A program made the translations under genes and the position numbers. The notes under the pieces were generated by a model that made no database searches, was not told the origin of the DNA, and was given only the letters and a program-made list of their open reading frames with translations. Shown here piece after piece: positions 1 through 6,785 of a stretch of DNA of 9,617 nucleotides. Numbering within the stretch: position 1 is the stretch's first letter; each line of letters begins with the position of its first letter. Source of the DNA: Syntrophomonas sp. (GTDB lineage Bacteria > Bacillota > Syntrophomonadia > Syntrophomonadales > Syntrophomonadaceae); NCBI GenBank assembly GCA_003558625.1, contig PWPP01000038.1:1-9617 (forward strand), given 5' to 3'.

Positions 1-45
1 ATTGTAAGGGGCATCATGTATTTGATAATTGCCAAAAACCCGTAA
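1..45 (+). CDS. possible C-terminal tail of an upstream gene (partial)
   Basis: Frame 1 is open from the window edge to a TAA at 43-45 and encodes a hydrophobic 14-residue tail ending in AKNP. It could be the end of a gene that starts outside the window. The stretch is too short to tell from chance, and no family can be named. Nothing else recognisable lies before the next gene. Confidence 0.2.
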   Translation: MVRGIMYLIIAKNP

Positions 46-114
46 ACCTTGACTCTTTTCTCTTTAATTGTTAGCTTATATACCATAAAAGAATATCAAT
101 ATGGAGGAAAAATC

Positions 115-465
115 ATGGAAGCCATTAATCCCCAAGCGAAAGCTTATGAGTTAGCCCAGGCAATTGTCAACAGTGAAATTTATCAGAATTATCTTAAACA
201 GGCTCAAGAAATTAAGAAATACCCGGAGTTAAGTGATGAAATTACTCTGTTACGGAAACAGCAGTTAGATATTAACCGGGAACATATGATGGGCGGGGCT
301 GTTTCTCAAGAAAAAATCGGAGAAGCAACCCTTAATTTCGCAAAATTAAACCAGGATCCACGGGCCGCTGCTTTTATTGAGGCCGAAGGCAAATACATAC
401 AGTTATTTAATGAAATCCAGGAGATTCTGGCCCAAGCTTTACAAGCCACTATGGAAATTTCATAG
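115..465 (+). CDS. YlbF/YmcA/YheA-family protein (Com_YlbF domain)
   Basis: This encodes 116 residues, almost entirely helical in character, with no signal peptide, membrane segment or cysteine. The pattern is that of the YlbF/YmcA/YheA family: an N-terminal helix (AYELAQAIVNSEIY, about residues 10-23), a middle helix rich in Gln and Lys, and a C-terminal helix beginning near PRAAAFIEAE (about 83-92). Bacillus YlbF and YmcA belong to a complex that modulates RNase Y and affects competence and sporulation. At 116 residues this protein is closer to the short YheA type, so no specific symbol or role is assigned. The ATG at 115 is chosen because GGAGG lies at 103-107, seven bases upstream. A TTG at 49 would add 22 residues but lacks such a site. 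The gene stands alone and is closed by its own terminator. Confidence 0.85.
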   Translation: MEAINPQAKAYELAQAIVNSEIYQNYLKQAQEIKKYPELSDEITLLRKQQLDINREHMMGGAVSQEKIGEATLNFAKLNQDPRAAAFIEAEGKYIQLFNEIQEILAQALQATMEIS

Positions 466-470
466 CAGAG

Positions 471-498
471 AAGAGGGGGGAACCCCTCTTTTTATTTA
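471..498 (+). terminator. Rho-independent terminator of the YlbF-family gene
   Basis: A perfect 8-bp stem, AAGAGGGG (471-478) with CCCCTCTT (483-490), closes a GGAA tetraloop and runs into a T-rich tract to 498. It begins five bases after the stop codon, so it separates this gene from the redox operon downstream. Confidence 0.93.
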
Positions 499-553
499 AG
501 ACCATGTAAATATCCTAATTATTATATTTAACCATAGCTGTACGGCAAGATTT

Positions 554-582
554 TTGTTGCGGGGATATGCATTAAGTATACA
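554..582 (+). promoter_or_regulatory. candidate promoter for the redox operon
   Basis: TTGTTG (554-559) and TATACA (577-582) are separated by 17 bases. Each box is only a partial match to the sigma-A consensus. A perfect TATAAT also occurs at 606-611 but has no convincing -35 box. Starting near 589 or 618 respectively, either would give a leader of roughly 250-280 bases before the stnA-like start. Confidence 0.25.
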
Positions 583-596
583 TATCAAAGACCATA

Positions 597-840
597 CCAC
601 AGAAATATAATTTTAGGTAAAATAATAAGGGTTGGATAATGGCATTTTTCTCTGTGGCAGAAAAATGCCGGGAATAGGATGAAGTTCAGAATTGCTGAGC
701 CAATATAAATGAAATTCAAATTCAAGTCAATGCAGTTGGGCAAAGGCTTATATTTTTCATGCAGTTTTCTGCCGGAACCTGTGGGATCACAGGCAGAAAT
801 TCCCGTTCACGGTTTGGGAAGATAAGGTTTGTTTCCAACC
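597..840 (+). promoter_or_regulatory. possible structured 5' leader of the redox operon
   Basis: This is the main content of the 392-base gap before the operon. Three foldable elements are visible. First, a perfect 11-bp hairpin, GGCATTTTTCT (641-651) with AGAAAAATGCC (659-669), has a 7-base loop. Second, a two-part hairpin pairs TTTCTG (766-771) with CAGAAA (794-799) and CCTGTG (778-783) with CACAGG (788-793) around a 4-base loop. Third, GGTT/GGAA (811-814, 817-820) can pair with TTCC/AACC (833-840). GGCAGAAA occurs twice (656-663 and 792-799), and TTTCTGCC (766-773) can pair with either copy. CCACAG (597-602) can pair with the loop of the first hairpin. ATGCAGTT is directly repeated (730-737, 759-766). 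I do not recognise a known riboswitch consensus. No hairpin is followed by a T-run, so any control would act on translation or RNA stability. Confidence 0.35.
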
Positions 841-851
841 ATTAAATAGAC

Positions 852-858
852 AGAGGAG
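852..858 (+). promoter_or_regulatory. ribosome binding site that decides a TTG start
   Basis: AGAGGAG lies 8 bases before the TTG at 867. The alternative in-frame GTG at 858 overlaps the last base of this site, so it cannot be served by it. The TTG is therefore the better start. Confidence 0.75.
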
Positions 859-866
859 TGTTTACG

Positions 867-1397
867 TTGAAATATTGTTGTGGGGAGCAGCAGGATACAC
901 AAAGTTCGCGGTCAGAATTTGAACCACTAACAGATATTATAGCCCGATTTAAAGAGGAACCGGGAAGCTTAATTCCTGTTTTACAGAAGGCACAGGAATT
1001 ATATGGCTTTTTACCAATCCCCTTATTGAACCATATTGCAACCGAACTTAAGATAAAAAAAGCGCACGTATTTGGAGTGGCTACGTTTTATGCCCAGTTT
1101 CGTTTAGAACCGGTGGGCAAGTTTCTTGTGTTATTATGCCAGGGGACAGCATGCCATGTGAATGGGTCGGATCGCATTGAGGCTGCCTTAACGGAGGAGT
1201 TGAAAATTAATATAGGAGAAACAACCCCGGACACCTTTTTTACACTGGACAGTGCTGCATGTCTGGGTTGTTGCAGTTTGGCCCCGGTAATGATGATTAA
1301 TGGCCAGGCTTATGGGCCTCTTACCCCGGACGGTGCACGCAAAACAATCCGGGAAATACGCCAGAAAGAAGAAGGTAAGGAAGGAGAGCCACGATGA
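867..1397 (+). CDS. stnA: NuoE/HydC-like [2Fe-2S] subunit of an NADH-linked bifurcating transhydrogenase (StnA-like)
   Basis: This is a 176-residue soluble protein of the thioredoxin-like [2Fe-2S] family (NuoE, HndA, HydC). The N-terminal helical part (about 18-75, with LYGFLP and GVATFYAQF) is typical of NuoE. The four cluster ligands are visible as C91-x4-C96 (in CQGTACHVNG) and C132-x3-C136 (in CLGCCSLAP). In this family the cluster passes electrons to or from the FMN/NAD(H) subunit, which is the next gene. The start is the TTG at 867, set by the ribosome binding site at 852-858. A Cys-Cys pair at residues 4-5 is outside the usual motif. The stop overlaps the next start in ATGA (1394-1397), so the two products are probably translationally coupled. 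The family is certain. The stnA name is inferred from the whole operon; automated annotation would probably say NuoE. Confidence 0.9.
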   Translation: MKYCCGEQQDTQSSRSEFEPLTDIIARFKEEPGSLIPVLQKAQELYGFLPIPLLNHIATELKIKKAHVFGVATFYAQFRLEPVGKFLVLLCQGTACHVNGSDRIEAALTEELKINIGETTPDTFFTLDSAACLGCCSLAPVMMINGQAYGPLTPDGARKTIREIRQKEEGKEGEPR

Positions 1398-3154
1398 TTA
1401 TTCGAGTTGGGCTCGGTAGCTGTGGAATTGCTGCCGGTGGAAACGAAATATATAATTATTTGCACAAAAATATCCATGACAAACAGTGGTCTATTGATAT
1501 AGAGCCAACGGGTTGTATCGGGATGTGCTACCTGGAGCCTTTGATAGATGTGGTCCTGGACCATGGTGTCATCTATACCTATGGAAACCTGAACCCGGAA
1601 AAAGCCTTGGACATTGTTGAACATCATCTCCTGAACCAGAATCCCCTGCAGGATTATTTGGTAGCCTGTAGCAATGAAGCCAATCAGGGATTAGAAGGCC
1701 AGGTAAGAGTGGCTTTACAAAGATGTGGAATTATAAACCCGGAATCCATTGATGATTATATTTACAGCCAGGGCTATCTGGCCTTGGAGCAGGTTTTGTC
1801 TTTAACCCCGGAACAGGTTATTGTGGAGATTAAAAATTCGGGTTTATCGGGCAGAGGGGGAGCCGGATTTCCTACCTGGTTCAAATGGGAAGCTACCCGG
1901 GAAGAAAAAATCCCCGTCAAATATGTGATTTGTAATGCTGATGAAGGGGATCCCGGAGCATTTATGGATCGCAGCCTGTTAGAAGGGGATCCCCATACGG
2001 TTCTGGAGGGTATGACTATTGCTGCATATGCTATAGGAGCAGCGGAAGGAATTATCTATGTCCGGGCAGAATACCCCCTAGCGATCAAGCGGTTGGAGAT
2101 TGCCATCGAGCAAGCCAATAACCGGGGTTTTTTAGGTACCAATATTTTGGGGAGCCCTTTTTCATTTCAGATTATAATTAAGCAAGGCGCAGGAGCCTTT
2201 GTTTGTGGAGAAGAAACCGCATTGATAGCTTCTTTAGAAGGCGAGCGGGGTATGCCCCGGTTAAAACCTCCTTTTCCTTCCCAAAAAGGGTACTGGGGGC
2301 TGCCCACTAATATAAATAATGTGGAAACATTGGCCAATGTGCCCTGGATTATTAGGCACGGGGGAGAAAGTTTTGCCGCAATGGGGACTGACAAAAGCAA
2401 GGGAACAAAGGTTTTTGCTTTGGCAGGAAAGATCAAAAGAGGGGGACTGATTGAGGTTCCTATGGGTATTTCTTTGCGGGATATCATTTATGATATTGGC
2501 GGGGGAATAAAAGAGGATAAGCAGTTTAAGGCGGTACAATTAGGCGGACCATCGGGAGGCTGTATTCCTGCAGCCCTTCTGGATACGGTAGTGGATTATG
2601 AATCCATTAAAAAAACAGGCGCCATTATGGGATCCGGTGGAATGATTATCATGGATGAAAGCACTTGTATGGTGGATATTGCCCGCTATTTTTTGCATTT
2701 CACCCAGGATGAGTCCTGCGGAAAATGTGTGCCCTGTCGTATTGGTACTAAAAGAATGCTGGAAATATTGGAGAACATATGTGCCGGAAAAGGAACCCCC
2801 GGGGATCTGGATCGGCTGGAAACTTTGGCAGCAGGTATAAAAAGTTCTTCATTATGCGGTTTGGGGCAGAGTGCACCTAATCCGGTTCTCACTACCCTGA
2901 AATATTTTCGCCCGGAGTATGAGGCCCATCTGGAAGACAAAAAATGCCCGGCTCACCAGTGTAAAGCACTGCTAACCTACTTTATTGATCCCAAACGATG
3001 TAAAGGCTGCACCCTGTGTGTAAAAAAATGTCCGGCACAATGTATTTCCGGTCAAGTTAAAGAGGTGCATGTGATAGATCAGGAAAAATGCATAAAATGC
3101 GGAAACTGTTTAGAGGTATGTCCCACTAAATTCAACGCGGTTGTGGTTGATTAG
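1394..3154 (+). CDS. stnB: NuoF/HydB-like FMN and NAD(H)-binding subunit with extra ferredoxin domains (StnB-like)
   Basis: This 586-residue soluble protein is the likely NADH site and bifurcation module. Domains in order: a thioredoxin-like [2Fe-2S] domain (about 1-90; C10, C41, C45 in TGCIGMCYLEP); the FMN/NAD(H) NuoF core with the glycine-rich GRGGAGFP (153-160) and NADEGDPGAF (181-190); an SLBB-type region (about 335-410); the NuoF [4Fe-4S] motif with C442, C445, C448 and C488; a short C518-x2-H521-x-C523 motif; and two ferredoxin motifs, C536/C539/C542/C546 and C566/C569/C572/C576. NuoF of complex I lacks both the N-terminal domain and the C-terminal ferredoxins. Their presence marks the HydB/HndC/StnB branch of soluble NAD(P)-linked complexes. 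AAGGAG (1381-1386) sits 7 bases before the ATG, which overlaps the previous stop by 4 bases. HndC or HydB would be alternative names, but the third gene is not a hydrogenase, which favours StnB. Confidence 0.92.
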   Translation: MIIRVGLGSCGIAAGGNEIYNYLHKNIHDKQWSIDIEPTGCIGMCYLEPLIDVVLDHGVIYTYGNLNPEKALDIVEHHLLNQNPLQDYLVACSNEANQGLEGQVRVALQRCGIINPESIDDYIYSQGYLALEQVLSLTPEQVIVEIKNSGLSGRGGAGFPTWFKWEATREEKIPVKYVICNADEGDPGAFMDRSLLEGDPHTVLEGMTIAAYAIGAAEGIIYVRAEYPLAIKRLEIAIEQANNRGFLGTNILGSPFSFQIIIKQGAGAFVCGEETALIASLEGERGMPRLKPPFPSQKGYWGLPTNINNVETLANVPWIIRHGGESFAAMGTDKSKGTKVFALAGKIKRGGLIEVPMGISLRDIIYDIGGGIKEDKQFKAVQLGGPSGGCIPAALLDTVVDYESIKKTGAIMGSGGMIIMDESTCMVDIARYFLHFTQDESCGKCVPCRIGTKRMLEILENICAGKGTPGDLDRLETLAAGIKSSSLCGLGQSAPNPVLTTLKYFRPEYEAHLEDKKCPAHQCKALLTYFIDPKRCKGCTLCVKKCPAQCISGQVKEVHVIDQEKCIKCGNCLEVCPTKFNAVVVD

Positions 3155-3171
3155 GGAAAGGGTGATTTTTA

Positions 3172-6100
3172 GTGATGCGAGTTAATATAGATGGAAAAGA
3201 AATTAAGGCTTATCCCGGGCAGACTATTCTGGAGGTAGCACGGTTACATGGGATTCATATCCCCACCCTCTGTTATGACGAGAGATTAAAGCCAGACGGG
3301 GCATGCGTGTTGTGCATGGTTGAAATAGAGGGGCAAGAGGGGCTGCTCCGGGCTTGTGCCAGTGAAATCAGCAACGGGATGATCATACATACTCATTCGG
3401 AAAAAGTGAAGGTTTCCCGGAAATTAACCCTGGAGCTGTTGCTTTCGGATCATCGGGGAGACTGTCGGCCTCCCTGTACCAAGGCCTGTCCGGCAGAAAC
3501 CGATTGTCAGGGATATGTGGCCATGATTGCCAATGGACATTTTAAAGAAGCCCTGTCTTTAATCAGGGAAAAAATTGTTTTGCCTGCCAGTATTGGTCTG
3601 ATATGTCCCCATCCCTGCGAGGAAGCCTGTCGCAGGCAGATGGTGGATGAAGCTATAGCGATTGCTGGCCTGAAAGCGTATGTGGGAGAAAAGGTGCTGG
3701 AGGCTGGTGAGGTTTTGCTTCCGTCAAAGAAGGCTGCTACCGGGAAAAAGGTGGCTATTATCGGAGCAGGCCCGGCGGGTTTGGCTACAGGCTATGACCT
3801 GATTATAGAGGGACATGAAGTGACCATTTATGATGCTATGCCTGAAGCCGGCGGCATGTTAAGGTATGGTATTCCCCAGTATAGATTGCCGAAAGACTTA
3901 CTGAACCAGGAAATCGCATTTATCGAAAAAATGGGGGTAGATATACGCTGTAATACCAGGATTGGCTCCGATATTAGTTTAGACTATTTGCGCCGGTTCT
4001 ATCATGCTGTATTTTTAGGGATCGGTGCCTGGAAGTCATCCAAGATCGGGTGCCCCGGGGAAGAATTAAAAGGGGTTTGGGGAGGAATAGATTTTTTACG
4101 AGAGGTAGCTCTCGAGGGAGATTTTTTCCTGGGCCAGCGGGTGGTGGTTATCGGAGGCGGAAATACGGCTATGGATGCTGCCAGAACTGCAGTGCGATGC
4201 GGGGCGCGGGAGGTAATAGTGGCTTATCGCCGGACCCGGGATGAAATGCCTGCGGAAAACATTGAAATTGAAGAAGCTGCAGAAGAAGGGGTCATGTTTA
4301 AATTCCTGCGCAGCCCTTTATTTATAGAAGGTGAACAGGGCAAGGTCAAGCACATCCGTTTACAAGTAATGGAATTAGGAGAAGCGGATAGTTCAGGAAG
4401 AAGACGGCCCCTGCCTGTATCCGGGGAAGAGGAATTTTTGGATGTTGATAGCGTCATTGGAGCTATCGGTCAAGACGTAGTCTGTCCTTTCAATGAGGTG
4501 GAGACCGGTCCCTGGGGAAATATTGTGGTCCATGAGAATCATTTCATGACGAATCTTTCCGGTGTCTTTGCCGGAGGTGATGCCGTGACCGGTCCGGGTA
4601 TCGCTATTGCCGCTATGGCACAAGGGAAAAAGGCAGCCCGTGGGATTCATGCTTATTTAACCGGGCAAAAACTGGAAAGTCAACCCCGCATAGAAATGGA
4701 AAGAGATGATCTTAGCCCTAAGGATTTTGCATTTGTTCCGAAGGCCGGGCGGATGCATTTTCAGCATGCCCCGGTCCCAGAGCGCCGCCATGATTTTCGC
4801 AGGGTTAGCCGTCCGTTTAATGATAAAGAAGCCGGACAGGAAGCCGGCAGGTGTTTAGAATGTGGGTGTAAAGCCTATTTTGAATGTAAATTGATCGATT
4901 ATAGCCGTGAGTATGAGGCGGATATTTTTAATTGGGCCGGCAATAGTCAATGGGAGGAGCTGGTCGAGAATCATCCTTTCTTGGCAAGAGAACCGGAAAA
5001 ATGCATTTTGTGCGGCCTTTGTGTCCGTGTTTGTGATGAAGTGATGGGAATTACTGCCCTGGGTTTTGTGAAAAGAGGTTTTGAAGCCCGGGTAAAACCA
5101 GAGTTCGGGCTGCCATGGGAAGAAAGTTCATGTATATCCTGTGGACAATGTGTTGCGTTATGTCCTACAGGGGCTTTGACAGAAAAATATCCCCTGTCCA
5201 AAAATCTGCCGGCAAACCTCCGGGAAACATATACCATATGTTCTTTTTGTTCAATGGGGTGTAAAACCAAGGTCCATTCCTACGGGGATCAAGTGGTAAG
5301 AATACATCCGGACCAGGACCATCTCTTATGCACCCAGGGCCGCTTTGCTTTTAGCTCTTATCAGGAAAACCGGGTTGTTCAGCCCATGATCAATAGAGAA
5401 GGACAATATCAAACGGTAACCTGGACGGAAGCGATGCAAATGATTGCATTGCAAACCGTTGCTTTACGCAGTCAATATGGCGGCGAATCTCTGGCTGTGG
5501 CAGCAGCCCCCAGTCTCACAGTGGAAGAGTTGTCTGTTCTAGTCGACTTTGCAACCCTGGGTCTGGATAGCAAACACTTATCCAGTTTTTCCATACCGGG
5601 GGAAGAAACAAGGTGCAGGGAGTTCGTGGTTCCTGAGCCGGAGCATAGCCTGGAAGAAATGGAGAACACAGATCTCATATATATGGTGGGTTCATTTAAA
5701 ACTAGTTTAATGGCCTGCACTACTGCGCTTAAAGCAGCTAAATCAGGTACTGCCATTGGACTAATGAATCAGGAAGGCAATTTGCTCAGTGATTTCAGCC
5801 AGATTGAAATTCATCCCCCTAATTCTGCCGGGTTTATTTGGGAAATGATTGCAGCAGTGGTGAATGAAAAAAGGGGAGATCAGGAGCGCATAGATCAAGA
5901 ATTGGCTGGAAACCCGGAACTTTGTTGTCGGATAAAAAACCTGGATATAAGTGAGGAAGCAAGACAACTAGCCCGGTTTTATACTAAAGGCGCTAAAGCC
6001 ATGATGATTATTGATGGTAGTGAGGTCACTTATGAAGGGGTTAAACTTCTTAAATACCTGGCGTATTTAAGCGGCCATACGGGAACTCCACGAAACGGTT

Positions 6101-6648
6101 TTATTATTGTTTATCCGGGGGCCAATACGGTCGGAATGAAACAAGCCGGCTTTATAACCAGTACCAATGAACTTTTATCCGGAGATAAAAATCGGATTAA
6201 AGGATTGTATGTTTTTGAAGAAGATCCTCTGGGGGCGGGTTTAATAACCGATGACCAGTTAAAGCAGATTGAATTTTTGGTGGTTGCTGCCTCCCGATTA
6301 AATCATACGGCTCTGAAGGCAGATATCATATTGCCCTGGTCTTCGCCTTTGGAGAACCAGGGAACCTACCTTCGCTGTGATGGTAAAGAGCAACAGTTAT
6401 ATGCCGTGCAAAAACCCCTGATCCATAAATCCAATGTAGAAATCTTAACGGACCTTGCCCGGGCAGGGCAAAAGTCCCCGGGCAGAATAATAAGAGAAGA
6501 AACCGAGGTGAAGGGGGAAGAAGGCAATGGTGGAATTGGAGAGCGGATCATAAGTTCAAGCATCCCGGCGATGGCGAAAATATTTCATAGTTGCCAGGAT
6601 CCCAATCCTGCATTAATCGCTTTCCGTGAAAAATATTTCTCAGCATAG
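3172..6648 (+). CDS. stnC: NuoG-type ferredoxin / GltD-NfnB-type NADP(H) flavoprotein / degenerate molybdopterin-domain fusion (StnC-like)
   Basis: This 1158-residue soluble fusion is probably the NADP(H) arm of the complex. Domains: NuoG-like [2Fe-2S] ferredoxin (C34, C45, C48, C62); GltD N-terminal cluster region (C98, C102, C106, C112, C145, C149, C153); GltD FAD/NADP(H) core with GAGPAG (198-203), GGGNTAMD (328-335), the Arg-rich YRRTRDEMP (352-360), suited to the NADPH 2'-phosphate, and FAD-closing GVFAGGDAVTGPG (464-476); a Cys cluster C561/C564/C566/C572; two [4Fe-4S] ferredoxin motifs (C611/C614/C617/C621 and C654/C657/C660/C664); a NuoG/FdhA-type [4Fe-4S] site (C690, C693, C697, C720); and a molybdopterin-oxidoreductase-like tail (about 735-1100). 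The tail lacks the Cys/Sec-His active-site motif and has Gln at 722 where formate dehydrogenases carry Lys. It follows stnB by 17 bases. AGGGTGA precedes a GTG at 3172 and an ATG at 3175; the start is uncertain by one codon. Automated labels may read GltD, NuoG or formate dehydrogenase alpha. Confidence 0.88.
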   Translation: MMRVNIDGKEIKAYPGQTILEVARLHGIHIPTLCYDERLKPDGACVLCMVEIEGQEGLLRACASEISNGMIIHTHSEKVKVSRKLTLELLLSDHRGDCRPPCTKACPAETDCQGYVAMIANGHFKEALSLIREKIVLPASIGLICPHPCEEACRRQMVDEAIAIAGLKAYVGEKVLEAGEVLLPSKKAATGKKVAIIGAGPAGLATGYDLIIEGHEVTIYDAMPEAGGMLRYGIPQYRLPKDLLNQEIAFIEKMGVDIRCNTRIGSDISLDYLRRFYHAVFLGIGAWKSSKIGCPGEELKGVWGGIDFLREVALEGDFFLGQRVVVIGGGNTAMDAARTAVRCGAREVIVAYRRTRDEMPAENIEIEEAAEEGVMFKFLRSPLFIEGEQGKVKHIRLQVMELGEADSSGRRRPLPVSGEEEFLDVDSVIGAIGQDVVCPFNEVETGPWGNIVVHENHFMTNLSGVFAGGDAVTGPGIAIAAMAQGKKAARGIHAYLTGQKLESQPRIEMERDDLSPKDFAFVPKAGRMHFQHAPVPERRHDFRRVSRPFNDKEAGQEAGRCLECGCKAYFECKLIDYSREYEADIFNWAGNSQWEELVENHPFLAREPEKCILCGLCVRVCDEVMGITALGFVKRGFEARVKPEFGLPWEESSCISCGQCVALCPTGALTEKYPLSKNLPANLRETYTICSFCSMGCKTKVHSYGDQVVRIHPDQDHLLCTQGRFAFSSYQENRVVQPMINREGQYQTVTWTEAMQMIALQTVALRSQYGGESLAVAAAPSLTVEELSVLVDFATLGLDSKHLSSFSIPGEETRCREFVVPEPEHSLEEMENTDLIYMVGSFKTSLMACTTALKAAKSGTAIGLMNQEGNLLSDFSQIEIHPPNSAGFIWEMIAAVVNEKRGDQERIDQELAGNPELCCRIKNLDISEEARQLARFYTKGAKAMMIIDGSEVTYEGVKLLKYLAYLSGHTGTPRNGFIIVYPGANTVGMKQAGFITSTNELLSGDKNRIKGLYVFEEDPLGAGLITDDQLKQIEFLVVAASRLNHTALKADIILPWSSPLENQGTYLRCDGKEQQLYAVQKPLIHKSNVEILTDLARAGQKSPGRIIREETEVKGEEGNGGIGERIISSSIPAMAKIFHSCQDPNPALIAFREKYFSA

Positions 6649-6691
6649 ATATAGTACGTATTATGCATACAATATATCTTGCCAAAAACTA

Positions 6692-6719
6692 TTTACTTAA
6701 ACCATTAAAGTTCTATAAT
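6692..6719 (+). promoter_or_regulatory. probable gdhA promoter
   Basis: TTTACT (6692-6697) lies 16 bases before a perfect TATAAT (6714-6719), about 70 bases ahead of the gdhA start. I see no terminator between stnC and this point, so gdhA may be transcribed both from here and by read-through from the operon. ATTATGCA (6660-6667) and its inverse TGCATAAT (6746-6753) flank the promoter. Confidence 0.6.
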
Positions 6720-6785
6720 TTTTCATAGTAACCGGGAAACAATATTGCATAATGGACCAAATAAGCAAAGGGGGAAGGTTGCAAG

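Noticed and set aside
49..82. Promoter with TTGACT (49-54) and a TATATA box (77-82)
   Set aside because: The spacing is 22 bases, too long for a normal promoter, and the correctly spaced sequence TAGCTT is a poor -10 match.
49..114. N-terminal extension of the YlbF-family protein from a TTG at 49
   Set aside because: The extension has no ribosome binding site, while GGAGG at 103-107 is ideally placed for the ATG at 115. The extended length also does not fit the family.
700..840. Group II intron remnant or molybdenum-cofactor riboswitch in the operon leader
   Set aside because: The hairpins near 766-840 suggested these, but neither a domain V sequence nor the conserved Moco motif elements could be matched.
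1310..1627. Minus-strand and alternate-frame open frames across the operon and gdhA (this is one example)
   Set aside because: They overlap strongly supported + strand genes, lack ribosome binding sites and show no recognisable motifs.
3172..6648. Catalytic formate dehydrogenase alpha subunit
   Set aside because: The C-terminal region has the iron-sulfur motif but lacks the Cys/Sec-His active-site motif and the Lys after the last cluster Cys, and it is too short. No in-frame TGA that could encode selenocysteine is present within the gene.
867..6648. NADP-reducing or bifurcating [FeFe] hydrogenase (HndABCD/HydABC)
   Set aside because: The first two subunits fit, but the third has none of the H-cluster motifs (for example TSCCP or MPCxxK) and instead carries a GltD module.
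867..6648. Respiratory complex I fragment
   Set aside because: No membrane or quinone-module subunits are present, and the NuoF-like protein has extra N- and C-terminal domains absent from complex I.
6649..6691. Terminator after the stnC-like gene
   Set aside because: Only short AT-rich palindromes (ATGCAT, GTAC) are present, with no stable stem followed by a T-run.
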